DNA from: Nicotiana tabacum
Lineage: Eukaryota > Streptophyta > Magnoliopsida > Solanales > Solanaceae
Assembly: GCF_000715075.1 (NCBI RefSeq)
Contig: NC_134084.1
Coordinates: forward strand, 7,008,501 to 7,072,500
Length of the DNA: 64,000 nucleotides
Reading direction: 5' to 3'
In this document: positions 12,154 through 22,779 of the stretch, one piece after another
Numbering within the stretch: position 1 is the stretch's first letter
Layout: every line of letters starts with the position of its first letter
Translations under genes and position numbers: made by a program
Notes under the pieces: model-generated
What the model was told of the DNA's origin: nothing
The model's input: only the letters and a program-made list of their open reading frames with translations
Database searches by the model: none

Positions 12154-14078
12154 TGTTAGGATCGAAAAAAATCAGGTGACATGCGGAAGTTAGTAAAGCA
12201 AACATTGAACGACGATAAATCAGATAACAAAAGAGAAATTTACCAAAAGAGACACAAACATTTAACGTGGTTCGATCAACTAACTTACGTCCACAACGGA
12301 GATGAGCAATCCATTATAATAAAAGGAGAGTACAAAATATCGAGAGAACAACCTCACAAAGAGGCAAACACAAGTGACACACTAACAGTTGTCCCGTAAA
12401 GTTCTCCCCCTAAACACGACTCTCACACCCTATATGGTTACATTGTGGATGCTATTGAATAAGAAGGAAGGATCCTTAATTTATAGAAGTTCAAACCTCT
12501 TCCTACCAGAAAAAAGACTAGCCAAATATGGAAGATTTATAATTTCTTTCTACAAGAAGGAAAACCCTATCAAGGTAAATATGTTGCCCTTTCCTTCAAC
12601 AAATAGGAAAACCAAATATGGTAAGAAAATTATGGCAACACTTAACAATTCTCCCCCTTTGCCTGAATTTTCTGATAAAATAAACTTGATCCACCTTCTT
12701 CACATAGCCTTCAACAGGTCGCATCTCCAATCTCCACCACAAAGTTTGTCTCAACGTGCGTAGCACACCGGTCAAATTTCTCAGACAAAAATCATGATTA
12801 TCGTCAAATATGTTGCGGCTAGAACTGAACCCGCCAAGATGAACCTGTCGTGTACCTCGCTTTGATACCACTTGTTAGGATCGAAAAAAGTCAGGTATCA
12901 TGCGGATGCTAGTAAAGCAAACCTTGAACGACGATAAATCAGATAACAAAAGAGAAATCCACCAAAAGAGACACAAACATTTAACGTGGTTCGGTCACCT
13001 GACCTACGTCTACAACGGAGATAAGCAATCCACTATACTAAAAAGAGAGTACAAAATATCGAGAGAACAACCTCACAAAGAGGCAAACACAAGTGACACA
13101 CTAACACTTGTCCCGTAAAGTTCTCCCCCTAAACACGACTCTCATACCCCATATGACTACATTGTGGATGCTACTGAATAAGAAGGAAGGATCCTTAATT
13201 TATAGAAGTTCAAACCTCTTCCTACCAGAAAAAAGACTAGCCAAATATGGAAGATTTATAATTTCCTTCTACAAGAAGGAAAACCCAATCAAGGTAAATA
13301 TGTTGCACTTTCCTTCAACAAATAGGAAAACCAAATATGGTAAGAAATTATGGCAACACCTAACAATTCTCCCCCTTGGCCTGAATTTTCTGATAAAATA
13401 AACTTGATCCACCTTCTTCACATAGCCTTCAACAGGTCGCATCTACAAATCTCCACTATAAAGTTTGTCTCAACGTGCATAGCACACTAGTCAAATTTCT
13501 CAAACAAAAATCACGATTATCGTCAAATATGTTGCGGCTAGAACTGAACCCGCCAAGATGAACCTGTCTTGAACCTCGCTCTGATACCACTTGTTAGGAT
13601 CGAAAAAAGTCAGGTGTCATGCGGAAGCTAGTAAAGCAAACCTTGAACGACGATAAATTAGATAACAAAAGAGAAATCTACCAAAAGAGACACAAACATT
13701 TAACGTGGTTCGGCTAACTGACCTACGTCCACAAGGAAGACAAGCAATTCACTATAATAAAAAGAGAGTACAAAATATCGAGAGAACAACCTCACGAAGA
13801 GGCAAATACAAGTGACACACTAACACGTAAAATTCTCCCCTTAAACTCGACTTTCACATCCCATATGGCTACATTGTGGATGCTACTGAATAAGAAGGAA
13901 TGATCCTTAATTTATAGAAGTTCAAACCTCTTCCTACTAGAAAAAGGACTAGCCAAATATGGAAGATTTATAATTTCCTTCTACAAGAAGGAAAACTCAA
14001 TCAAAGTAAATATGTTATCCTTTCCTTCAACAAATAGGAAAACCAAATATGATAAGAAAATTATGACAACACCTAATA
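12154..14078 (-). mobile_element. Tandem array of a TRIM-like LTR retrotransposon (LTR-int-LTR-int-LTR)
   Basis: Three near-identical LTRs at 12154-12647, 12873-13365 and 13592-14078 are separated by two short internal regions at 12648-12872 and 13366-13591. The period is exactly 719 bp both times. Each LTR runs TGTTAGG to TTAACA/CTAACA; the third ends CCTAATA. On the minus strand every internal region opens with a primer-binding site, TGGTATCAGAGC at 13578-13589 and TGGTATCAAAGC at 12859-12870. It closes with a polypurine tract, AAAGGGGGAGAAT or AAGGGGGAGAAT, against the next LTR. No gag or pol fits in about 225 bp. Flanks are GGGGA and GGGAA, an imperfect 5-bp TSD. Open frames inside the LTRs recur only because the LTR recurs. 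Confidence 0.85.
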
Positions 14079-14534
14079 GGGAAGGCACGCAAAATTGGTC
14101 CGCTCCGAAAAGCTGAGTTTTTCGGTTCGCACCTCCCTGGAAACGAAAACCTTCGAGAACAAATATTGGACCGGGGATTCTTTCACACTATTAATTTAAC
14201 GTATATATGCTTTCACTATTATTTTCAAGTAATTAATTTAATACTCATATTCAAGCAGACACGGCAAAGACTTATATATAACTATTACAGAACTAGGCAT
14301 TGAAATGAATTTGGAGTATTATTCATGTATTCGCCCTCATGCACAGTCAATATTGGAATTATGAAAGAGTCAAAATGATTACAAATGCATTCACATGTGA
14401 AGATTAAACCCTACTTCATTACCTACTAGTCTACTTCTTACTTTTATTTACCAGCAATGGGAAATTAAAGGACATGTGATTCCTCTCCTTCTGTGAAGTA
14501 TGTAACTACTTAAAATAGAACTAGACTTCATAAT

Positions 14535-15175
14535 TGTTTATCCTAAAATCCGATAACAATTGAATTTATATGCAGTTTAAGGATACGTGATATAACTTGG
14601 TACAAATCAAGAAGAATAAGCTAATATTGAAATAGACAATTAAAGAATAAATGCAAACCACACAAATTGAACAGCCTTGGCCCTCGAGTTCGGTCAACCT
14701 TGAACCAAATATGTATCAACCGGCTTAAAAACAGAACAACAAGACAATGATAACTAGAGAATGACAGTATATTGCTTTTTATACTGTGTGAATATAATGT
14801 CTTTACAAATGATCAGACTCCCTTTTATATAGTAGGAGAGTCTTACTCTAAGTACAATTCTATATAAGGTAAGAAATCTCATGATTGGCTAAATTAATCG
14901 GCCTCTTTTTGATATGTGTCGGGATTCGCGCCGTGATCTTCGCCCGATTGGGGATATTTTATCTTTCCGTTATTCGACTCGGTAAGCTTCCCTCGTTCTC
15001 CATCTTATTTGGTTTCGATCTTGGTCGATTTCGATCTGAATCGGTCTCAGGGCCTCGAGCTCAGCAACCTAACTTTGCACCATAGTTCGATATAATACGA
15101 GGTTGATCCTTGGTTTATCGCGCGCCATTCTCGATCAGTCACACGAATAGAGCAAGCCCGAATTGACCGTATACA
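14535..15175. mobile_element. Solo LTR, 641 bp, perfect TSD
   Basis: The element runs TGTTTATCC to CCGTATACA, so it has TG..CA termini, and is flanked by ATAAT at 14530-14534 and 15176-15180. Copy C reads straight through the equivalent point (about 11783-11790), confirming the boundaries. There is no PBS, PPT or internal region, as expected from LTR-LTR recombination. A TTTTATATAG block near 14822 could be its TATA box in plus orientation, but I leave the strand open. A 66-codon frame at 14885-15085 is LTR sequence, not a gene. Confidence 0.85.
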
Positions 15176-15290
15176 ATAATCATCTTTCTTTAATTTAACA
15201 AATATCACAAGCGATTAGCAAAATTTGAAGTGACAAAGTACATAGGAAAGAACTAAGGAATTCCCTTAATTACAATTATTAGCTAGCAAA

Positions 15291-15480
15291 AGAAAGGTCC
15301 GATGCACAAGGCATCCCGTATTCATGCAAGATCGGAAAAGGGACAACACCCCAAAGGGTGGAATTTCTAGACCGTCTAATCTAATACAAGCATTAGTGGT
15401 TATTTTCGCGGCTCGAACCTGTAACCTATAGGTGATACGGAAGCAACTTTACCATGCCTTCAAAGCTCCCCTTCAATTAT
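15291..15480 (+). mobile_element. Au/SolS-like SINE with 17-bp TSD
   Basis: The body has GGTCCGATGCACAAGGCATC, ATTCATGCAAGATCGG, a TAGACCGTC block, ACAAGCATTAGTGG and a B-box-like GGCTCGAACCTGTAACC, ending CAAAGCTCCCCTTC. Flanks are a 17-bp direct repeat, AATTATTAGCTAGCAAA at 15274-15290 and AATTATTAGCTAACAAA at 15481-15497, with one mismatch. Copy C has a single version of this site at about 11881-11897. Confidence 0.85.
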
Positions 15481-15733
15481 AATTATTAGCTAACAAATGA
15501 ATAAATTCATTGTATGTATTATACCTAACTACTGATTAAACATCAATCCTATATTAAGAAGAAACGGATTCAAGATTTTATATTATATCAGCAGCGCTAG
15601 CTAGGTAGATAGCAGTGTAGCACCACAACGCTCGTCAAGTAAATCTAGAGGTAACAAAGTAAGGAGAAAATAACCATGCAAATTTCCTAAATAACTATTA
15701 CTATTAGCTAGCCAATTGAATAAACTATACGTC

Positions 15734-15920
15734 GGCAGATAAGGGTGATTTTAGTGTTGTTAAAACTATTTCTGAAAAGTATTGTAGAAATCTTGCTACA
15801 TTTGGTAATCGGCATGCTATGAATGGATTATCAGTAACTGATCCTCAGGATCGGTCTTTTATTTGTACTAGTTAGTTTAATATTATGAAATAAATATCTT
15901 TTCTGTCAAAAAAAAAAAAA
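15734..15920 (+). pseudogene. Polyadenylated retrocopy of an unrecognised coding 3' end
   Basis: An open frame 15735-15875 encodes 46 residues including KTISEKYCRNLATFGNRH and MNGLSVTDPQDRSF, ending at TAG. A short untranslated stretch and a run of A (15908-15920) follow. It is flanked by direct repeats AACTATACGTC (15723-15733) and AACTATATGTC (15921-15931), one mismatch. PolyA plus TSD indicates reverse transcription of an mRNA by LINE machinery, or a 5'-truncated LINE end. I do not recognise the protein. The frame is intact from the left junction to the stop. Confidence 0.65.
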
Positions 15921-15942
15921 AACTATATGTCAACCATTTTAG

Positions 15943-16921
15943 CGGGGGCGGTTCAAGAAGATTGGGAGCCTAAAGCCAAACTATAACGAGAGGCCTCAAA
16001 TTGCGTACACACTACCTTTCCCAGACTCTGCAGTGTGGAATAATACTGGGTATGTTATTGTTATTGTTGTTGTTGTAGCTTTTGTAGATGCAAAAGTCAT
16101 TAATAATTCCTTTTCCATTAATAATACAACAATTCTATTTAATTTCTCTTGAATCGTTTTTTATCTTAGGTAAAATTTTATTAATTTTAATTTTCTTCTT
16201 TTCGCTGAGAAAATTAAACCATTACATGAAATTTAAAATTATTCTATAAGCAATATAGGCCTTTAGAAAATAATCAACATTAATGGTAATTTTTTTCACA
16301 TGATCTGCGGATCTCAATATGCACATTCAAAGTTGCAAATTATTTTTCTCTAAATTTTTAGGGATAAGAAAAATAAACCATACCTCTTAACGGTCTATTG
16401 GCAACATCAATATACATATATGTTGATGCTAAACTTTTGCTAACTGAACTAGCTGCAATCAGTATATTATATATACCAAATAGTCATACCCAATAAAAAC
16501 TCAAAAATTTCAAGATCATATGTTGAACAAATAGCTTCATTTTTTAAAATTGGATCCTAACAAGCTTCTACTATTTTCAATAAAATATCAAGTATTTTTG
16601 GAGTTTGAAATCTTATGCTTTAATACTTTTTATACGACTTTTCGACATGTTTGATACAATGATTTAAGAGTTAGGTTGGATACACTATTTTGTAAAATAT
16701 TTCATCGCTTATTAGAAGAAGAAAAATAGTGGATACATATGTTGTACTATTCAAAAATTTATATAGGTTTTGTACAAGAATTAACCATGTCGCACAATAC
16801 CAATTTAAATTATAACAATTTTTATAAAAAAATAATATATATTAATATAAAAAATTGGGGCTCCCAAAATTTTGGGACCTAAAGCACTTGCTTTTGCTGC
16901 TTTAGGCTTCAGCTGCCCCTG
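15943..16921. mobile_element. hAT-like non-autonomous DNA transposon, 979 bp, 8-bp TSD
   Basis: The left end is CGGGGGCGGTTCAAGAAG and the right end, reversed, is CAGGGGCAGCTGAAGCC, an imperfect terminal inverted repeat. GCCTAAAGC occurs near both ends. A perfect 8-bp duplication CATTTTAG flanks it at 15935-15942 and 16922-16929. A TS-type SINE fragment is nested near the left end (16000-16085). No transposase frame remains. Confidence 0.85.
16000..16085 (+). mobile_element. TS-type SINE, 5'-truncated, nested in hAT-like element
   Basis: GCGTACACACTACCTTTCCC, CAGACTCTGCAGTGTGGAAT and a tail of TTATTG/TTGTTG repeats match the 3' half of TS SINEs. It sits inside the element at 15943-16921 and so arrived later or moved with it. 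Confidence 0.75.
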
Positions 16922-16929
16922 CATTTTAG

Positions 16930-17929
16930 AAGAAAAACTAACATATTCAAGATTTTATGACAGTACGAACCTGCACCAAATGTTTATACTAAATTAATTA
17001 ATTCAATCTAAATAAATAAAATTAAAGTGAAAAAACATATCCTTTAACTATGATGCGAGTAAAATTTTACCGTAAATATAGAACCATAAATTCGCTACCG
17101 CCAACCAATCGTTGATATAGAAAGACTTTTCCAAAGAAATTAAAATCACCTAATTAATATTTTTTTTTACTAATTCTTGCAATTCATGATCAGCATTTTT
17201 AGACGAAGAAACCAAGAAACAGCAATAGCAGTGGTCACAATGTCATTGATTTAGGTTATGTAGATTTTGGACCACGGCTAGTTAATTGGAATTTTCTAGT
17301 TTCCTCTTGTCCTTCTAAAATAATGTATGATTTGTCAAAATACTCGTAGACAATATATAGCTATTTTAAAACCTAAACCTAAATAGCATATATTGCATGA
17401 CTTTAAGTTGAGTTATGTTTTTGCCTAGTTTCTCAACTATATTTGACCAGTCCATTTTTTTGTTTTTTATACGGTATTCGATATATGTATAGGAATTCGA
17501 CAAAATTTGGATTCGCTTAAGAAAATCTTATATTTAGGAGAAAAACGCTCCTTAATCTGGGACATCTGATTAAGGATAAATGAGTATTTATCAGTTAACA
17601 CTCTACTATAACTGTACCCTTGTTGATAAGACTTATTATTAAGTCTTCGCTATTTTAATTAAATGTTAAGTTTTATGCCTTGATAATATAACAATATAAA
17701 ATATGCTTTAACACCATTATCAGTTTTTCCATGTTAATATTTTCAACAGTTGTAACTAAGGAATATTGTGGAATTTCAGAAAGAATATTCTATTAATTAA
17801 AAGAAAAACAGTTGATGTAATTATAACTTTCTTTTGCTTTTTTCTCAACTTGATACTACATAATATTAATTCTCTAAACACTTAATAAAATTTAGATATC
17901 GTCCTAGCAAATTATTATTAATTTCTCTA
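16930..17929. other. AT-rich intergenic DNA
   Basis: No open frame, splice pattern or TSD-bounded element was recognised here. The stretch joins the hAT-like element to segmental copy A. Confidence 0.4.
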
Positions 17930-20900
17930 ACACTTAAAAAAATTAAAATACATTTCCTAGCAACACAAGATGTATTATTGGTAAAATCGCTGATCTAGCT
18001 AGATTACGCCGCAATCTCAAACCGACCAAGGTATTTTGTTCTAAAAGTAATCATATTAAAAAATAAAAATAAAAATAAAAATTAAATGGCAAATCCAAAA
18101 ACTAAAGTGCATAAAAGTTAGGAGTAGTATAGTTTTTTCCTAAGCCTTCAAGCACAAGCAATAAAAAAGTTTAAAGAAGAACTAAGGAGAAGGAAAACGA
18201 TAATTATATATAGTTGATTAACTATTAAAATTGCATTTAAGTTATATGCATCGGTAATATAAATTTTTTTTATATTGTTTATATGTATTAATCTAGTATA
18301 CTAGGTTGTATTAATTATCATTTTTAATAAGTAATCAATTATTAATGTTTATCATGAAATTTTCTTATAAATGGCTTTATTGGATATATACTTTTTGTCA
18401 CTGTTAATGTATAAAACTTAAACTCATTTAAATTAGAAATTTCTAATTTTTAACTTCTCACTCGTTGTCAGGTATGTACTTAGTTTGGGCCAGACTAATT
18501 TCGATTCACGTCAAAAAATCTCACATTATGAGTAAAGCGTTTCTTATCAAAGACGATTTTATTCTCAAAATCTCTTATATATTAAGGATGACGGGATACT
18601 TGTATTTACTATCCTACCATAACCGTTGGTGGTGTAATTATAATTAACGATCACCATATGCATATTTATATTTGAATTTGGACGTTAAAGTTTGAGCCTT
18701 TACGTATTTTTCACCTAACTGCCGACACATTGAACGTTATTATTACGAATTATTATCCTGTGTTCTCTTTGACTTAACACAAAAGAAAAAACAGACGAAA
18801 TGAGATTGATTTATTATGAAAAATAATTCTTTTCTTTGTCTATTATTTTTCAAACAAATTTAGTTTTGACTTTCAGAAAGTGAAATCGTCAATTTTATTG
18901 TTGTATTACTGCCTCTCATATCAGAAGAATAAACAATAATTGTTTGGTCAACCAGGCTACAGGACCAGGCCAATCACTCGATAGAATTTCTAGAGCAATA
19001 CTTATTTTATATATCTATTACCTTATCCATGAAAATATTTGAGATAATGTTACAAATTCGATGGAAGAATATGGGATAATGTTATTTATTCAATAAAAAT
19101 AAGCCAATCGTAAAAAGAAGTAAAAAAACGAAAAAGGAAAAATAGTAGATTGTTACTTATGGAGTTAAAATATATACCTCGAGGAAAAAATAAATTAAGG
19201 AAAAAAATATATCCCCATATCAAATATGTTGTGTTTGTCTCCCTCACCCCTCTCCTTCCCAAGGTTTTCTTTTTCTTCTTCTTCTTTATTCAAAAATAAA
19301 AAAAATAATAAAAAAAAATTTATCAACTTCTCATCCTTTCTTTTCCATATATTGTCTGGCATCCACTTTGAGGTCCAACTTATCCCGACCACGCTGGGAA
19401 GTCTCACTTTGGAAGTAAAAATATTCCAAACTAAATCATTCCTCGAGTTCGAATTGAATCTGAATCCTCAGATTAAGGATGAATGAATGTTTATCATTTC
19501 ATCGGTACTTCTCATCTTATTGATAAGCCAACATGAAAATACATGTGGAAAAGCATATGTACTTAAAATTTTCAAATAGAAGAATTAACCCAAATAGCCG
19601 CTCACTTAACCGCTTAAACTAAAAATAGTTCACTGATATATAATATACATATAATCAATATATATTATGTGTATAATCATGTATAAATAACTTAGGCCAA
19701 AAGAGAACTAAATGAGTTCTTTCCTTTAATTTATTTATATATTATTTTTCCACGTAGCTATATGTATAAAGACAAAAATCCAACGAGTCTTATAATACGT
19801 TAATCCTTTCTTAGAGATAACAAAATACTTTATTAATCAGACTCTTCTCATATTACTTAAAGAATTATGGAATTCATGTAACACAAAGTTTTAATTACAC
19901 TGATTTTATTATCTAAGGTAGCGTATAAGCTACTAAAGCAGTGATCAGTATCTTCAATTTATGCTATAAGACAAAAGGATGATTATTATGATCCAAACAA
20001 AATTAGTACTATAGTTTTTTAAATACGTATCATTATTAACATTATTATTCTATTTCCTTAAATTTTGATCCAATTTAATTAAGAACCATGAAATTTAAAA
20101 GGCAAAAAGAATATAATAAGGTATCACGGACACCACACAAGTGTTAGAAGATTAAACAAAGAAATGCGTCTGTCTTACTTAATTCTTGTTTTTTTTCCTT
20201 TTGTTTTGTTGCACGAATTTTTTTTAAAAAATATTAGAAATGATAGTTTAATTGGACAACAAATAATGTTCGATAGACAATTCAAATTAATCGAAATCCG
20301 ACAAGTGAGGCTTGCTCAGTTGGTAAAAGCACCTCCATCTACGACCGTTAGGTCTTGGGTTCGAGTCACCATGGAGGGGAAGTGTGAAAACACTATAGAT
20401 CCTCCTCTCTTGACTACAGAATATTCCATTAATATGACAAATAATTAAGATCATGTGACTGGTCGGACCAATCGTTAACATCTTTAATTAGAATAATAAA
20501 CACTCAAATTAATGATACCCTAATTACTTCATATATTTTTCTAATATACGCAAAGTAAGTGGAGATTAAGTCAATCTAATTGACTTCTCTAGGGGACATA
20601 TTCCACGGGACATTGAGGTTATTCCCAAGGGCGGCGAATCTTCTACATCGGAAAATTATATTATTTATACAAGGTTAAAATTATTATTTTTGAATATTTT
20701 TTAGATACTGAATTCTTTTGGCTTTTTCATGTGTTTACTTTTTTATATTTTGAATTCCTTTTAAAAATATTCTGGCTTTGCCGCTAGTTGTTACTTTACT
20801 ATGATACCTTGGAGGTGCAAAAATCACATACATTAATTCGCGGAGATAACTTTAAATTGAAAAATTAATAAGCGTGTTAGCATAATTCTTCATTTCTTTA

Positions 20901-21360
20901 AATTGTATTTCTTTTTTATATTTTTGTTTTGGCGTAGAAACATTAGTGGTTGCACCTTTACAATTTTAATTTTCCATTGCATTTATATACATACAGTTAA
21001 ACCTATCTATAACAGTTTCGTTTGTCCTGAATTTTTTTTGGCTACTATAGTAAAGTATTATTATAGAGAACATATTATAACATAAAATCAAAAGTTGATT
21101 TCAAAAAAAAAACATGACCGTTATAATGAAGTATTGTTATATATAGAGATTTACTGTTATAGGAAGCTCCGAGAGTACATATTCAAAACTGTTCCCAATA
21201 TACAAACCTCAATTAAGCAAAGGAAATTCAGAAAAAGATTTTATATAGATACATACTTTGTGTGTGTGTGTGTTTGTTCGAATTATGAGGTGGCTTGTGC
21301 TAGTTTTGAAATTACGAATTTGAATAATGGATTATACTTTCAATTTATGGATTGAAACTA
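17930..21360 (+). repeat. Segmental duplication copy A
   Basis: Colinear with copy B (21560-24207 continued at 48323-49480). Matching landmarks, A against B, include: TGTATTATTGGT with CGCTGATCTAGCT (17971/21588); CCTAAGCCTTC (18140/21927); GAATTTGGACGTT (18674/22806); a CCGACRCATTGRACGTTATTATT block (18721/22852); TATTACCTTATCCAT (19016/23133); AGACAAAAATCCAA (19769/23821); AGTGTTAGAAGATTAAACAA (20140/24114); GGAGATTAAGTCAATCTAAT (20561/48801). No gene is evident. A is interrupted by a tRNA-like SINE at about 20303-20420. Divergence is high, so the duplication is old. Confidence 0.8.
20303..20420 (+). mobile_element. tRNA-derived SINE-like sequence
   Basis: GAGGCTTGCTCAGTTGGTAA resembles a pol III A-box and GGTCTTGGGTTCGAGTCACC a B-box, about 45 bp apart. 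GATCCTCCTCTCTTGAC then forms a SINE-like tail. It is not a functional tRNA: the acceptor stem does not pair and the spacing is too long. The TSD was not resolved. Confidence 0.55.
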
Positions 21361-21621
21361 CTAGGGAAATGTAAAAAAAAAAATATAACACCTAGGAAAA
21401 TCAGTTATGTTACCACGTTGATTTATCTAGAAAATAATAATAACGTCTCAATTTCAAGCAAGTTAAGATTAATTATATTATATGAATCCTCACTATTAAT
21501 ATCGTTTTGGTTTTGCTTTTCCAATTCAATATTTTAAAAACTAGTTTCTTTAATTGCTAGAGTAAGATTAATTTCTTGCCAAACAAGATGTATTATTGGT
21601 ATAGTCGCTGATCTAGCTAAG

Positions 21622-21808
21622 AGAGGCGGATCCAGAATTTTAAGTTTATGGGTTCCTGTTGCAATTTTAAATTAATATATAATAATAACTGGGTTCATAA
21701 ATAGATATTTATAGATATTTAATAAAATTTTTAACAAAAATACAGAATCTACGCAAAAGTTATTGGGTTCCCGGGAACCCGTATACTACACGCTAGATCC
21801 GGCCCTGC
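21622..21808. mobile_element. Short GGCGGATCC-family element (187 bp)
   Basis: The left end is GGCGGATCCAGAATTTTAAG and the right end, reversed, begins GCAGGGCCGGATCTAGCG, giving partly inverted termini. GGGTTCCTG and GGGTTCCCGGGAACCCG lie inside. Flanks are CTAAG at 21617-21621 and 21809-21813. Copy A (about 17995-18006) lacks the insertion, so this is a genuine mobile unit. Related copies are at 9328, about 9935 and 55478. Confidence 0.75.
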
Positions 21809-22698
21809 CTAAGATTACGCCATAATCTCAAACCGACAAAGGCATTTTATTCTAAAAGTAATCATAAAAAAATTAGGTGGACAAATCCAAAAGAAACTAA
21901 AGTGCATAGGAGTTAGTAGTTTTTTCCTAAGCCTTCCATCACAAACAATAAAAAACTTTAAAGAACTAAGTAGAAAGAATCTAGGAAGATGATTTTCTTT
22001 AGGTTTCTCATCCGGTGTTTTATATTTGTATTGCGGTCCTGATTAATTTAGATTCATGTCGTTAGTGGCGAAGACAAAATTGTCGCTAAGGAAAATTATT
22101 TTAGAAAAAAAAGTTAAAAAATTCAAGGTTTTGAACTCTCTTGACCACTGAACTATGTTTTTAGGCTGTGTCATCAAGATGATTCAAAATATAAAATATA
22201 AAAGTATAAATCAAATTTTGCCGTATATATACAGTGTAATTTTTTAATAAAAGGGACCCACTTTCGCCCCCTAAATCCGCCCTTGTATGTCGCGTAAGGT
22301 CATTAAAGTGAAAAAACGTTTGAATCAAGTTTTTTTTTTCATTTTCATGTATTCAAACCTGATCAAGACTTCTAGTTAAGGCTAGAGAAATTCTATCCAT
22401 TCCACCATGGGCATAGACACTTTACCCCAAGCGGCCGGTATCACGTGACACCGTCAATGTTTTTCATAAATATGTATATATAGATAATAAGAAAAATAAA
22501 AATATTGGATATAAATATAAAAAATGACAATGTTTGTTGTTATAATAATTTATTTATTTGTTCAATTTTTCAAAATACTGACACTGCTTAATAAAAAAAG
22601 CTCTTGCATATGCCATTGTATCCCACTATAATTCTTGGTGTTAGAAAGATAATCAATATAGCTAGTTATAAGTTACAAGAAATAACAAAGACACAACG

Positions 22699-22699
<1 letters not shown>

Positions 22700-22779
<80 letters not shown>
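22700..22779 (+). repeat. (TAA)n microsatellite, about 26 units
   Basis: An almost perfect trinucleotide run that translates as polyisoleucine in one frame. It lies in segmental copy B and is missing from copy A, so it expanded after the duplication. Confidence 0.95.

Larger units (their letters stand above)
14270..15545 (+). repeat. Segmental repeat copy D, interrupted by a solo LTR and a SINE
   Basis: This is the homologue of copy C (11520-11950). Its sequence is split at 14534/15181 by a solo LTR and at 15290/15498 by a SINE. Landmarks such as AAAGGACATGTGATTCCTC, TATGTAACTACTTAAAATAG, AAATATCACAAG and GAAGTGACAAAGTA align it with C. Confidence 0.75.

Noticed and set aside
12181..13401. 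Repeated open frames of 72-124 codons starting MRKLVKQTLN, MRMLVKQTLN and MSRKVLPLNT
   Set aside because: They recur only because they lie in the LTR copies of the TRIM-like array; the third LTR has lost the frames and no domain is recognisable.
14885..15085. 66-codon frame
   Set aside because: It lies inside the TSD-bounded solo LTR.
19195..19486. Overlapping 70- and 86-codon frames on both strands
   Set aside because: CT-rich and A-rich low-complexity sequence inside segmental copy A, not matched by an open frame in copy B.
20303..20420. Genuine tRNA gene
   Set aside because: Only pol III box-like words are present; no cloverleaf forms and a SINE tail follows.
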